This document shows positions 43,746-52,445 of a DNA stretch of 64,000 nt, piece after piece. The position numbers and the translations under genes were made by a program. The notes under the pieces were generated by a model. It was given only the letters and a program-made list of their open reading frames with translations. It was not told where the DNA came from and did not search any database. Source of the stretch: an uncultured Maribacter sp. (GTDB taxonomy: Bacteria; Bacteroidota; Bacteroidia; Flavobacteriales; Flavobacteriaceae); contig NZ_CANMRY010000002.1 of the NCBI RefSeq assembly GCF_947500405.1, positions 1 through 64,000 on the forward strand, in the 5' to 3' direction. The number at the start of each line of letters is the position of its first letter. Within the stretch, counting starts at the first letter, position 1.

Positions 43746-43868
43746 ATGGAAAAGAAAAAGCCCATAAAAGAAAAAAAGGAACGTGCAAAGAAGTACGAAG
43801 AGAAGTTAAAGATTAACACTACTCTTGATGATGTCTTAAAAGCATCAGTTCCAAAAAAGAAAAAGTAA
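43746..43868 (+). CDS. Lys-rich 40-residue protein
   Basis: A 40-codon frame with about 17 Lys. The first half is a charged helix (KEKKERAKKYEEKL), then comes the block LKINTTLDDVLKASV and a KKKK tail. Short proteins of this layout occur in Bacteroidota as far as I recall, without known function. A good -7 box almost touches the start. It is divergent from RHH2 across ~140 bases, so a regulator-effector pair is conceivable. Confidence 0.6.
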   Translation: MEKKKPIKEKKERAKKYEEKLKINTTLDDVLKASVPKKKK

Positions 43869-44037
43869 CATGATTACCCAATGTTAGTAGAATTGGATTA
43901 ATACATGTTAACGCTCTTATACAAGTAATACTGTACTTTGAAGTAAATTCGGCAAGATGCCTACGCTCTGTACAACTGAATTAGCGGTTGTGTAATCGTA
44001 AAGTATAGGTTTGATTTAAAAAAATAGCACGTTTCCA
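43869..44037. other. Right sub-terminal region of the cargo transposon
   Basis: There is no gene here. Together with the transposon end and the ssb upstream region this makes a 378-base gap. Just before the end a GCAC-GTTTCCA-GTGC hairpin matches in position the GCAC-ATACTCC-GTGC hairpin before the end at 41102. Confidence 0.6.
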
Positions 44038-44085
44038 GTGCGAAAAATTACTTTATTTTCTTGTCCCATTTGGTATATAGATGCC

Positions 44086-44093
44086 CTTATTTA
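44086..44093. repeat. Right target-site duplication CTTATTTA
   Basis: Exact repeat of 41150-41157 immediately outside the right terminal inverted repeat. Confidence 0.88.
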
Positions 44094-44100
44094 AGACAAC

Positions 44101-44163
44101 TTATTCGATTACAAACGACTACAATCGTTTACAAACGAAAGTAAGTATTTTGTAACCGAATAA
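44101..44163. repeat. Inverted repeat upstream of ssb
   Basis: TTATTCGATTACAAA (44101-44115) and TTTGTAACCGAATAA (44149-44163) are inverted with one mismatch, with further ACAAACG repeats between them. It lies outside the transposon and just upstream of the ssb promoter, so it may be an operator or the trace of another element. Confidence 0.65.
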
Positions 44164-44179
44164 ACTTTAAAAGCCGTTC

Positions 44180-44187
44180 TATGTTTG
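44180..44187 (+). promoter_or_regulatory. -7 box for ssb
   Basis: TATGTTTG matches TAnnTTTG and lies 60 bases before the start of ssb. Confidence 0.6.
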
Positions 44188-44246
44188 CAACGTGGCAGCA
44201 ATAAAGCGCCATAGTATTAACTGTTTAACATTAAAATTTAGAAATT

Positions 44247-44579
44247 ATGAACGCACTTAAAAACAAAGTACAGTTGATTGGACATTTAGGACAAGACCCA
44301 GAAATTGTAACCCTAGACGGGGGGAAAAAATTAGCAAAATTCTCTATTGCTACAACCGACTATTACAAAAATGCGAATGGCGAAAAAGTAGAAGACACCC
44401 AATGGCATACTATTGTTGCTTGGGGAAAAACGGCAGACATTGTAGAAAGCTATTTACAAAAAGGAAAACAAGTTGCTGTAGAAGGTAAACTTACGCACCG
44501 TAGTTATGATACCAAAGAAGGCGAAAAAAGATATATTACAGAAATTCGTTGTAATGAGTTATTAATGTTAGGAAAATAA
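44247..44579 (+). CDS. ssb: Single-stranded DNA-binding protein, short form
   Basis: This 110-residue OB-fold protein binds single-stranded DNA. It begins MNALKNKVQLIGHLGQDPEI and contains QWHTIVAWGKTADIVESYLQKGKQVAVEG, the typical core. It ends right after the OB fold at NELLMLGK and lacks the linker and acidic DDDIPF-like tail used to recruit partner proteins. It is therefore either a specialised short paralog or a natural flavobacterial short form. It stands between the transposon and recQ with its own promoter and terminator. Confidence 0.92.
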   Translation: MNALKNKVQLIGHLGQDPEIVTLDGGKKLAKFSIATTDYYKNANGEKVEDTQWHTIVAWGKTADIVESYLQKGKQVAVEGKLTHRSYDTKEGEKRYITEIRCNELLMLGK

Positions 44580-44597
44580 TTCCAAAACTATAAAACC

Positions 44598-44641
44598 AAG
44601 AAACTGTTTTCTAAATTTTAAGAGAACAGTTTCTTTTGTTT
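44598..44641 (+). terminator. Terminator between ssb and recQ
   Basis: A 15-bp stem (44598-44612 with 44621-44635, one G-U pair) followed by TTTGTT on the plus strand. Confidence 0.8.
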
Positions 44642-44672
44642 TGTAACCAATGCTGCAAATACTTTAACTTTA
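44641..44672 (+). promoter_or_regulatory. Candidate promoter of recQ
   Basis: TTG (44641-44643), a 21-base spacer and TAACTTTA (44665-44672), one base from TAnnTTTG, end six bases before the ATG. Spacing is right, though the last box position is off consensus. Confidence 0.5.
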
Positions 44673-44678
44673 CCTCGT

Positions 44679-46769
44679 ATGCTACAAGAAGAACAAAAAC
44701 AACAATTACTTAGCCTTTTAAAAACCCATTTTGGTTACGATTCTTTTAGACCAAACCAATTAGAGGTTATCACTAATGTGCTAAACAAAAAAGACGTAAT
44801 GGCTATTATGCCTACTGGTGGTGGCAAATCGCTCTGTTACCAATTACCAGCATTAGCATTAGATGGCACAACCGTGGTTATTTCTCCACTTATTGCACTA
44901 ATGAAAGATCAAGTAGATGTGTTACGCGCCAATGGTGTTTCGGTTGCTTATTACAATAGTTCTCAACCTACCGAAGAACAACAAGAAACCTTAAAAAATT
45001 TAGTCGAAGGTAAGCTTAAATTATTTTACATAGCTCCTGAGAGTCTAGCACTTGTAGAGCAACAATTAAAAGCGATAACTATAGACCTTTTTGCGGTAGA
45101 TGAAGCGCATTGTATTTCTTCTTGGGGCCATGATTTTAGACCTGCATATACACAACTTGGACGTTTAAAAACAGAATACCCAAACACACCTGTTATTGCA
45201 CTTACAGCAACCGCGGATCATGCTACGCAAGATGATATTCTAGACCAACTTTCTATACCACATGCAGAGCGCCATTTGGCGTCTTTTAACAGACCAAACT
45301 TGTATTTAGAGGTTAGACCTGGGCAAAATAGAATGCAACAAATACAGCAATTCTTAGAAGATAAAAGTACCGAAAGTGGTATTATCTATTGTTTAAGCAG
45401 AAAAAGTACCGAAAAAATTGCCGAACAGCTCTGCAACCTAGGTTTTAAAGCCAAAGCATACCACGCTGGTATACAGGCCGAAAAACGTTCTACAATTCAG
45501 GAAGAATTTATAAATGATCGCACACCTATAATTGTGGCTACTATTGCCTTTGGAATGGGTATAGACAAAAGTAATGTACGCTGGGTTATTCACTACAACA
45601 TGCCTAAAAACTTGGAAGGTTATTACCAAGAAATTGGTAGAGCTGGCCGTGATGGTATAGACGCTAACACTCTACTTTTTTACAGCTATTCTGATGTTTT
45701 GCAGCTGCGTAAATTTATAGACACCGGAGGTAATACTACCGTGCAATTGGCAAAATTAGAACGTATGCAACAATTTGCCGAAGCTTTAAGTTGTAGGCGA
45801 ATTGCATTATTAAATTACTTTGGAGAACACAATACCAAAGCTTGTGGCAATTGCGATATATGCAAACGCCCACCTGCTTATTTTGATGCTACGGTGCTTG
45901 CCCAAAAAATATGTTCTGCCATAGTACGCTTAAAGGAACAAGAAGCTATGGGAACGGTTATAGATGTTTTACGTGGTTCTCAAAACGCAGCGGTATTAGA
46001 TAAAGGATATCAAAACATAAAAACTTACGGTGCTTTAAAAGATACTCCTTGGCAAGATTTGCAACAATATATTGTGCAATTACTAAATCAAGGAGTGCTG
46101 CAAATAAACTTTAAAGAACATTCTAAGTTAGAATTAACACCGCTGGCAAAGTCCATTTTATTTGAAAAACAAAAACTGCAATTGGCTACCCTTATAGACC
46201 TTAAAGAAAGGGCTAAAGAAAAAGCAAAGGCAGTTAAAAAACAAAGTGCTTTGTTTGAAAAATTACGTGCCCTAAGACAGCAAATAGCAACCGAAGAAAA
46301 CGTGCCTGCCTATGTAGTTTTTACCGATGCCAGTTTAAAAGATATGGAAGCCAAAAAACCTATGACTATAGAAGCTTTTGAAAAAGTTTCAGGTGTTGGT
46401 GCTGCCAAACTAAAGAAATATGCTAAGGTTTTTATGGATGAAATAGCAGCGTATAGAAGAACCGTAAAAACAAAAGTGCCTACTCATGAAATATCTTATG
46501 GTATGTTTAAAAACGGAATTTCTATTAGCGATATTGCTGTAGAAAGAGGCATAAAAGAAGATACCATCTACGGACATTTACAAAAGATGCATGAAAATGG
46601 TGAACCCATAGATTTTGACCAATTTATATCTTCCGAAGAAATACAAAAAATAGAAAAAGCCAAAGAAGCACTTACAGCAGAAGATGGTTTAAAAGCTTAT
46701 TTTACCTATTTTGAAGAAAAAATACCCTACTGGAAAATTAAAATGGGATTGTATTTGTTAGATAATTAA
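44679..46769 (+). CDS. recQ: ATP-dependent DNA helicase RecQ
   Basis: This 696-residue superfamily 2 helicase acts in recombination and fork repair. Motif I is [16 protein letters not shown] (about 46-61), motif II DEAH is in [18 protein letters not shown], and motif VI is EIGRAGRDG. The zinc-binding RQC part follows ([10 protein letters not shown] ... CGNCDIC), then an HRDC-like region ([17 protein letters not shown]) and a C-terminal helix-turn-helix ([19 protein letters not shown]). Length is typical. It is monocistronic. Confidence 0.96.
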   Translation: MLQEEQKQQLLSLLKTHFGYDSFRPNQLEVITNVLNKKDVMAIMPTGGGKSLCYQLPALALDGTTVVISPLIALMKDQVDVLRANGVSVAYYNSSQPTEEQQETLKNLVEGKLKLFYIAPESLALVEQQLKAITIDLFAVDEAHCISSWGHDFRPAYTQLGRLKTEYPNTPVIALTATADHATQDDILDQLSIPHAERHLASFNRPNLYLEVRPGQNRMQQIQQFLEDKSTESGIIYCLSRKSTEKIAEQLCNLGFKAKAYHAGIQAEKRSTIQEEFINDRTPIIVATIAFGMGIDKSNVRWVIHYNMPKNLEGYYQEIGRAGRDGIDANTLLFYSYSDVLQLRKFIDTGGNTTVQLAKLERMQQFAEALSCRRIALLNYFGEHNTKACGNCDICKRPPAYFDATVLAQKICSAIVRLKEQEAMGTVIDVLRGSQNAAVLDKGYQNIKTYGALKDTPWQDLQQYIVQLLNQGVLQINFKEHSKLELTPLAKSILFEKQKLQLATLIDLKERAKEKAKAVKKQSALFEKLRALRQQIATEENVPAYVVFTDASLKDMEAKKPMTIEAFEKVSGVGAAKLKKYAKVFMDEIAAYRRTVKTKVPTHEISYGMFKNGISISDIAVERGIKEDTIYGHLQKMHENGEPIDFDQFISSEEIQKIEKAKEALTAEDGLKAYFTYFEEKIPYWKIKMGLYLLDN

Positions 46770-46783
46770 ATAAGACACTACTT

Positions 46784-47464
46784 CTATGTAAAAACAGCAT
46801 TATAGGTAGCTGTAGTTAAGTACCCCAATTCTACTAACTGCTTGTTATCTTTTAACTCTTTAAGATACCCATCTTTTAAAAAAGATACCGTATCGGAAAC
46901 TTTTATTACGTTTTCATAATCATGATCCGTGATAATAATTCCCTTATCTATCTTCATTTTTTTAATATATGCAATAATGTAATCTACCATTAATGGGCTC
47001 ACGCCATTAAAAGGTTCGTCTAGCAATAGATATTTTGCCTGGGAATGAATAACTAATAAGATTTCTATTATTCTTTTCTCCCCACCAGAAAGGTGCTTTA
47101 CTTTTTTATTCCACAATGGTTTTACATAGAAATTTTCCAGAACAATATTTCTATTTTCCTTAGAAAGAAAAAGGGTAATCAAAGATTTTACTCTTACGTC
47201 ACTGGGTAAAAAATTCTCTTGAGGTAAATAATTTAAAAGGCCTCTACCATGAGAAACATTTTGGATAACTTTATCTCCTATTCTAACAAACTTAGAATCT
47301 GAATTTTCAATACCAAAAATAATTTTCAATAAAGTAGATTTCCCACAACCATTTCTACCTAAAAGTCCTTTTATTTCTCCAATTTCACAAGAAATAAAAA
47401 TATCACTTAATAAAACTTTATTATTATAAGACTTGGTTATACTATCTACATGTAATTTTTTCAT
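46784..47464 (-). CDS. ABC transporter ATP-binding protein
   Basis: This 226-residue ABC ATPase has Walker A GRNGCGKST (about 36-44), signature HLSGGEKRI (about 123-131), Walker B YLLLDEPF (about 144-151) and the switch His in IITDHDYENV. The start overlaps, in an ATGA, the stop of a membrane-protein frame that lacks a start and has a shift in its front part. So this looks like an ABC exporter whose permease has decayed. The substrate is unknown. Confidence 0.88.
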   Translation of the reverse strand: MKKLHVDSITKSYNNKVLLSDIFISCEIGEIKGLLGRNGCGKSTLLKIIFGIENSDSKFVRIGDKVIQNVSHGRGLLNYLPQENFLPSDVRVKSLITLFLSKENRNIVLENFYVKPLWNKKVKHLSGGEKRIIEILLVIHSQAKYLLLDEPFNGVSPLMVDYIIAYIKKMKIDKGIIITDHDYENVIKVSDTVSFLKDGYLKELKDNKQLVELGYLTTATYNAVFT

Positions 47465-47745
47465 AATAGTAAGAGTATTAAAATGTTAAAAACTCCTACT
47501 CCTAAAGTAGATAGCCACAATATTGTTTTACTAAAACCCAAATTATAGTAATAATAATATTCTTGTTTACTCTGAAAATCATAAACATAAAAATGCACTA
47601 ATGGAGCAGCTACCAGATAGCTAATTGCAATATTTAATAAAGCCCCACCAAATAAAATTCCAATAGGAATTGAAATTAAAAGTGCTCCAAAAAATATTCT
47701 TTTTTGAAAGAGTAATATGTTTTTTAAAAATCTCAGAACAATATT
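47461..47745 (-). pseudogene. Decayed membrane-protein (ABC permease-like) remnant
   Basis: An open frame of 94 codons without a start codon encodes two strongly hydrophobic helices (IFFGALLISIPIGILFGGA and LWLSTLGVGVFNILILLL) with a Tyr-rich loop, and ends overlapping the ATPase start by 4 bases. Upstream, a second frame (VTGGTSLDVKYCSEIFKK) could be its displaced front part, shifted at an A6 run near 47725. Coupling to the ATPase suggests a former permease subunit. The remaining gap to 47872 shows nothing else. Confidence 0.55.
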
Positions 47746-47872
47746 TTACATCTAAAGAAGTACCGCCTGTAACTTCAATTCCTTAAAAATAGATTAAATA
47801 GGGAATGTTTAGACTTAAAAAAAAGCCAATTCTTTTGTAATACTCATTTAATCATACTTTTTTTAAATAACA

Positions 47873-48322
47873 TCATCTAATAGAAGATAAATAAATCCAA
47901 ACAATAAAGAATATTTGTAACGGCACTCTAAACCATAGATATACTAATCCAGGCCCATCATAGGTAGCTTTTTGATAGTTTATATTTTCTACTGCTGCCT
48001 TTATATTAGAAGGAAGTATTGCTATAAAAAATAAAATTAAAAGCCATGCCACTAGTACTCGGTATTCCGAAAAGTGTAAAACAAAAGCGCCAAACACTTC
48101 TATAATTCCAGTTACAATAATAACCTCTTTTTTAAAAGGAATAAAGTCGGGGATCATTAAAGCCATTCCGTCTGCGTACATAAAATGCCCTAATGCTGTA
48201 AAAAACAACATGGCAGACATTCCTATACGTGCAGAAAAAGCATAATCATAATTTCCTGTGCTTATTTTTATAAAAATAAGAGCAAGAATACTAACAACAA
48301 TAAGAATTAAAAATGGTTTCAT
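47873..48322 (-). CDS. DoxX-like integral membrane protein
   Basis: This ~149-residue membrane protein has four helices, including KPFLILIVVSILALIFI, a RIGMSAMLFFTALGHFMYADGM helix and VIIVTGIIEVFGAFVLHF. The pattern is that of DoxX/YphA-like proteins. I start at the ATG at 48322. A frame extends to 48364 but adds a polar segment overlapping nothing conserved. It lies 10-50 bases downstream of a Crp-like regulator and is probably under its control or cotranscribed. The function is unknown. Confidence 0.75.
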   Translation of the reverse strand: MKPFLILIVVSILALIFIKISTGNYDYAFSARIGMSAMLFFTALGHFMYADGMALMIPDFIPFKKEVIIVTGIIEVFGAFVLHFSEYRVLVAWLLILFFIAILPSNIKAAVENINYQKATYDGPGLVYLWFRVPLQIFFIVWIYLSSIR

Positions 48323-48374
48323 CTTTTTTTTAGCAAAAGTAGAGGTAGCTAAAAGACCAAACAATGAACCTAGG

Positions 48375-48941
48375 TTAAGTAATTCTTTTTCGAATTCTAC
48401 TTAAAGCTTGTGGAGTTACTCCAATATAAGAAGCTATATATTTAAGAGGAATTTCCTTTATTAAATTAGGTCTTTCTCTAAATAAATTAAGATATCTTTC
48501 CTCAGCAGATCGGGTTAATAAAGACGCTTCTCTTTTAGATTTGGCAAGAAACAAAGTTTCTGCCGTTACCCTACCAATACTATTTCCATCAACTGTTTCT
48601 TTATAAATATCCTGAAGATCGGCATAGGTTAAACGCCAAACTACGACAGTAGACATAGCATCTATCTGAAATATACTTGGTTCTCTGTTTAAAAAAGAAG
48701 CATAAGAGCTCACAAATTCATTCTCAAAAACAAACCTAACAGTTACATCATTCTCTATTTTAGGAATATAAATTCTAGCAGAACCTTCTATAATAAAACT
48801 AAGATAGCGCTCTAAATTTCCTGCTTTTAAAAGCGCATCGCCTTTTTTTATTTCGTATTTCTTTAATTTGGAAGAGAATATCTCCCAATCGGCATCCGAA
48901 AGCTTGCTGATAGTATCTAGAGATTTTCTTACTTCTTCCAT
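48375..48941 (-). CDS. Crp/Fnr-family transcriptional regulator
   Basis: This 188-residue protein has a cyclic-nucleotide-binding-like beta barrel at about 15-115 (KKGDALLKAGNLERYLSFIIEGSAR) and a short C-terminal helix-turn-helix (LKYIASYIGVTPQALSRIRKRI). It lacks the Cys ligands of FNR and the full cAMP-binding RS motif, as is common in Bacteroidota members. Small membrane proteins on the same strand follow. Its ligand cannot be told from the sequence. Confidence 0.88.
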   Translation of the reverse strand: MEEVRKSLDTISKLSDADWEIFSSKLKKYEIKKGDALLKAGNLERYLSFIIEGSARIYIPKIENDVTVRFVFENEFVSSYASFLNREPSIFQIDAMSTVVVWRLTYADLQDIYKETVDGNSIGRVTAETLFLAKSKREASLLTRSAEERYLNLFRERPNLIKEIPLKYIASYIGVTPQALSRIRKRIT

Positions 48942-49001
48942 ATTGATGTTTTAAAGAAGCATAACTTCTCTTTAATTAAAAAGATGCAGATTTCTTTTTT
49001 T

Positions 49002-49451
49002 CTAAAATTGCATTACAATACCTAATCCTGTTTTAGAAGGCATAATAGAAAAAACAGTTGGTTTACTTAAGCCTTGATTGTACTTTTTAATTGCTTTATT
49101 CTTTTGTATATAGGCCAAAGCACTAAAGACAAGTACCCCTCCAAACGACGTATATGCTCCGGTATTTATTGTTGGGTTATTAACATCTTTGTTGGCTATT
49201 CCGTATGTTACAAATCCGATTTCGGATGCAAGAGCAACCCAAGATAGTACACTAAAGGTTTCTGATTTCTTTAAATTACCAAATGCTTTTACATCTTTTT
49301 CCAATATAGCTTTGAGTTCTTTATTGCTAATTTCCTTATCACCTTCATAATACTCTGTTTTTAAAAGCTTAGGAACCATAGTAATTTCTTGAGCATTTAT
49401 TCCCATTTGAGAAAGGCAAATAATTATACATAAAGCAACAAACTTCTTCAT
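49002..49451 (-). CDS. Exported small membrane protein of unknown function
   Basis: This 149-residue protein has an N-terminal signal (ending GINAQ) and two later hydrophobic helices (SVLSWVALASEIGFVTYGIA and GAYTSFGGVLVFSALAYI). The last residues read SIMPSKTGLGIVMQF, typical of a protein ending in a beta strand with terminal Phe. I recognise no family. It follows the AMP-ligase gene by 21 bases on the same strand and may close the pigment-type operon. Confidence 0.65.
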   Translation of the reverse strand: MKKFVALCIIICLSQMGINAQEITMVPKLLKTEYYEGDKEISNKELKAILEKDVKAFGNLKKSETFSVLSWVALASEIGFVTYGIANKDVNNPTINTGAYTSFGGVLVFSALAYIQKNKAIKKYNQGLSKPTVFSIMPSKTGLGIVMQF

Positions 49452-49472
49452 ACTTAAAATTTTAATTTCTCT

Positions 49473-50762
49473 TTACCCTCGCCTATCAATTACCGTTACT
49501 GGTTTTCTGCCTAACATAGAACTTCTCAATTTTTGAATTTCTGCATTACTACAATATTCAATCTTTGGAGCAACTCTAAGTTTAGATCTAAAATGGTCGC
49601 GTATTTCGTTCTGTAATTCGTCGGATTGGTTATTAGAAGCTATTTTAATTCCAATTTCGTCTGTACCAATATCGTTATGGTAAATTTCTATAACATGGCT
49701 TTCTACCTCTGTAAAATCGTTTAAAAGATTATCCATTGCTGGCGGATAAAGGGTAGTTCCCTTATACTTTACCATTTGTTTTTTTCTACCCACCAAAGGT
49801 CCTATCCTAACCGTGTTTCTACCGCAAGCGCAAGGATCATTATGTGCCACTACAATATCGCCAGTTTTAAAACGTAAAAGCGGCATAGCTTCTACGCCAA
49901 GTGTTGTAATCGTTAATTCTCCTTCTGTTCCTGCCGGTACAGGTTGGTTATTATTATCCAAGACCTCCACAATAATTAATTCTGGATGTTGGTGCCCTCC
50001 TTGCATTTCGGAACATTCTGTAAAGGCAGTACTCATTTCTGTAGAGGCGTAGGTAGAAAACAAATCGATATCCCACTTCTCTTTAATTTTATTTCCTAAA
50101 ATATTCAAAGAAAAATCTTGGTTACGAAGAGATTCTCCAATACAAACTGCTCCTTTTATACCTGAATTTTTATAATCTATACCATGTTCCTCGGCATAGC
50201 TTACCAATTTTAATAAAAAAGAAGGCACTACTATTAAATATGAAGGTTTAAATTTTACAATAGTATCCCATTGCAATTCTGGAATGCCAGCGCCTACTCT
50301 TATAATTCCGGCGCCCAATTTTCTGGCACCTAAAAAATATGCCAAACCAGCAATAAAACGCCTATCCATAGTCGTAGTAAGTTGCAAAACATCTTCCTTT
50401 GTAATACCAGCGCAAGCAAAAGAGATAGACTCGTTATAGGCCAAACGCTCCAAATCGGCATCAGTTAAAGCTACGGTAACTGGGTCTCCTAAGGTGCCCG
50501 ATGTGGTTACATAATCTACAATATTGGTCTTAGAAACACATAGAAAATCAGGATTATGCTTTTGCAACTCTTCCTTAGTAGTTGGTGTTATTTTTACCAA
50601 ATCGTCCAAGGTCTGAATATCCTCTGCAACAATTTTATGACTCTTGAACAAACGTCTGTAATACGGAGATTTTTCCTGGAGATAAGATATAAGTTCTCTT
50701 AGTTTTTCTTCTTGAAAAGCTTTTATCGTTTGCTTGTCTGCCTTTTCTATTTCAGGAATCAT
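49473..50762 (-). CDS. Phenylacetate-CoA ligase-like AMP-forming ligase
   Basis: This 429-residue adenylating enzyme of the PaaK-like family activates an aromatic or acyl carboxylate as acyl-AMP and thioester. The P loop is YVTTSGTLGDPVTVAL (about 81-96), A5 motif YASTEMS, A7 region LLRFKTGDI, and a small metal-site-like CACGRN block. It overlaps the C45 hydrolase gene by 4 bases. In aryl-polyene and flexirubin clusters such ligases load the aromatic starter. That assignment follows from the cluster context rather than from a specific residue. Confidence 0.87.
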   Translation of the reverse strand: MIPEIEKADKQTIKAFQEEKLRELISYLQEKSPYYRRLFKSHKIVAEDIQTLDDLVKITPTTKEELQKHNPDFLCVSKTNIVDYVTTSGTLGDPVTVALTDADLERLAYNESISFACAGITKEDVLQLTTTMDRRFIAGLAYFLGARKLGAGIIRVGAGIPELQWDTIVKFKPSYLIVVPSFLLKLVSYAEEHGIDYKNSGIKGAVCIGESLRNQDFSLNILGNKIKEKWDIDLFSTYASTEMSTAFTECSEMQGGHQHPELIIVEVLDNNNQPVPAGTEGELTITTLGVEAMPLLRFKTGDIVVAHNDPCACGRNTVRIGPLVGRKKQMVKYKGTTLYPPAMDNLLNDFTEVESHVIEIYHNDIGTDEIGIKIASNNQSDELQNEIRDHFRSKLRVAPKIEYCSNAEIQKLRSSMLGRKPVTVIDRRG

Positions 50763-52444
50763 GCGTCTATTTTCCGTTTTATTTTGCGAATATACTCCTC
50801 TATACTTTCTTGGTCTACAAGTGTAGTAATTTCTTTTGTTTTAGCGTTATTAAATTCGGCCAAAGCAGCTCTAAAATACCCTCGGTCATATAAATATTTT
50901 CCGCTAATGTAATAGCTTTCCCAGTGGTTTGGGTTTTTCTTCTGTAACTCTTTAAAAAGCTGTAAGTCTACTTTTTCCTCTTTATATATTGCTTTTTCAA
51001 TGGTACGTTTTAGAGTTCTATACGCCTCATAATTTGTAAATGCATCTGTAAATTGAAAAGTGTCTTTTGCTATGCTCAAGGTGTTGTTTGCTAATCGCCT
51101 AGGTTTTAAATTCTTAGCTTTTTCCTTAAAAATGGTATTTAAATCGTACGCAACAAACTCTCCTAATTGATACGGATTAGAAGAAACCCAAACTAATAAC
51201 TCTTCGGGTTTAAAAACAATACCATGATGCGCTAATAACTGATTTAAAGCCTTCTCATTACCATAACCAATCTCTTTGTTATCTAAACCTTCTTTGTTCC
51301 TTAGAATACTTACCGCAATTTCTGGAGTTACTTTAGGGTTTTCTTTCAGCAACTCTTGCATGCGTTCATAACGATATTGAGAGTGACTCTCTAATATATG
51401 TTTTTGATTTTTTTCATCTTCAGCATACACAGCACTTTGAAAATGATTAGAACACACCAAGGTATTCTGATTCTCCACTTTATAAACTCCAAAGTTCTTA
51501 GGAGAAACTTCAATTAGGACTACCTCTTTATCTTTTGCACTACCCACAAAGATAGATTCGGAAACAAAAACCTCTTTACTCTTTGCAATTGCAATAGCTT
51601 CTTTGATAGTACTAGCATATTGTAAAATTTCTCTAGTGACCAAAGAAATTGGAGTTTTTGCTACCAAAGGAAATTTAGATTTTCCTGCATTTATAGTAAC
51701 CGTTATCCCTTTATTATTCATTCCAGAAACTACCCCTAGCATTCCGCCCCAAGTTACAGACATAAATGGGTGCCCCTTATCTGGTTCTATAAATGCTATT
51801 ATCTTATCTTCTGCAAAAGTATCGCCAGCATAGAAATCTAAATTACGCCCAATTATAAGTTTCCCATCTTCAGTTTTATCTCCCCAAGCAGCAAAAGAGG
51901 AACAACCAACTAGGGCTAAATCTTGTAATGCATGGCCAATATCATGTGCGCCATGCAAATATAAAATTCTAGGATATGGGTCTGCAATATGCTGGTATTT
52001 TGGCGATGCGTACTGAGACAAACCATAAATTTCTGCTTTAAAATCCTCATTAATATTCAAGTACATTTTACGATTAAACCAAGCTAAAAATTTACGCAAT
52101 AAATACTGCTTAGTTTTAGAAGGTACCATTTCGTCTACCTTAGATAATAATGCATTTTCTTGTTTATGAAAAAGCTCTTGCGTTAGTGATCCTGTTGCTA
52201 AACCCAACTGCATTGGGTTGCCTTTTACATAAAGCTCCCATTGCCCTTGTTTATTTTTATTTAAAAATCCGTTTTGGGTAACATAACTAGTATCCGAAAC
52301 TTTAATTCTCTGCGGTTTTTCTAGAGAATAATTACTAATATCTGGCACATTTTTTAAAGACTTAGAAACACCACAAGAGAACAGTAACGTACTTAAAATA
52401 AAGGCAACTACAATAGAAAAAAAAGAGTTCAATTTTAATTTCAT
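50759..52444 (-). CDS. Lipoprotein C45-family (acyl-CoA:6-APA acyltransferase-like) Ntn hydrolase
   Basis: This 561-residue lipoprotein (signal LLFSC, Cys24) has an Ntn-hydrolase fold of peptidase family C45. The nucleophile Cys is in LVGCSSFAAWG near residue 179, followed by KLIIGRNLDFYAG and VTWGGMLGVVSGMNNKG, the family pattern. Relatives cleave amide or transfer acyl groups after autoproteolysis. A ~120-residue helical C-terminal part follows (FNNAKTKEITTLV). Located in the pigment cluster, it might trim or transfer an acyl group on the outer-membrane product. It overlaps the ligase gene by 4 bases. Confidence 0.85.
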   Translation of the reverse strand: MKLKLNSFFSIVVAFILSTLLFSCGVSKSLKNVPDISNYSLEKPQRIKVSDTSYVTQNGFLNKNKQGQWELYVKGNPMQLGLATGSLTQELFHKQENALLSKVDEMVPSKTKQYLLRKFLAWFNRKMYLNINEDFKAEIYGLSQYASPKYQHIADPYPRILYLHGAHDIGHALQDLALVGCSSFAAWGDKTEDGKLIIGRNLDFYAGDTFAEDKIIAFIEPDKGHPFMSVTWGGMLGVVSGMNNKGITVTINAGKSKFPLVAKTPISLVTREILQYASTIKEAIAIAKSKEVFVSESIFVGSAKDKEVVLIEVSPKNFGVYKVENQNTLVCSNHFQSAVYAEDEKNQKHILESHSQYRYERMQELLKENPKVTPEIAVSILRNKEGLDNKEIGYGNEKALNQLLAHHGIVFKPEELLVWVSSNPYQLGEFVAYDLNTIFKEKAKNLKPRRLANNTLSIAKDTFQFTDAFTNYEAYRTLKRTIEKAIYKEEKVDLQLFKELQKKNPNHWESYYISGKYLYDRGYFRAALAEFNNAKTKEITTLVDQESIEEYIRKIKRKIDA

Positions 52445-52445
52445 T

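Larger units (their letters stand above)
41158..44085 (+). mobile_element. IS1595-family cargo transposon (2928 bp)
   Basis: The element is bounded by inverted repeats: the left end starts GGCATCTATATAC and continues, after a 4-base variable stretch, TGGGACAAGA. The right end read on the minus strand has the same 13 and 10 bases (23 of 27 identical). Both ends are flanked by CTTATTTA. It carries one intact transposase (42235-43167) and cargo: two ribbon-helix-helix proteins, two cationic peptides, a structured segment, a tRNA-like gene and a Lys-rich small protein. It inserted 8 bases from the right end of another related element. Both the intact transposase and the intact duplication suggest recent movement. 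Confidence 0.88.

Noticed and set aside
42197..44067. A smaller IS element bounded by the internal GGGACAAG and the right end
   Set aside because: No 8-bp duplication flanks those boundaries, whereas 41158-44085 has perfect duplications and longer terminal repeats.
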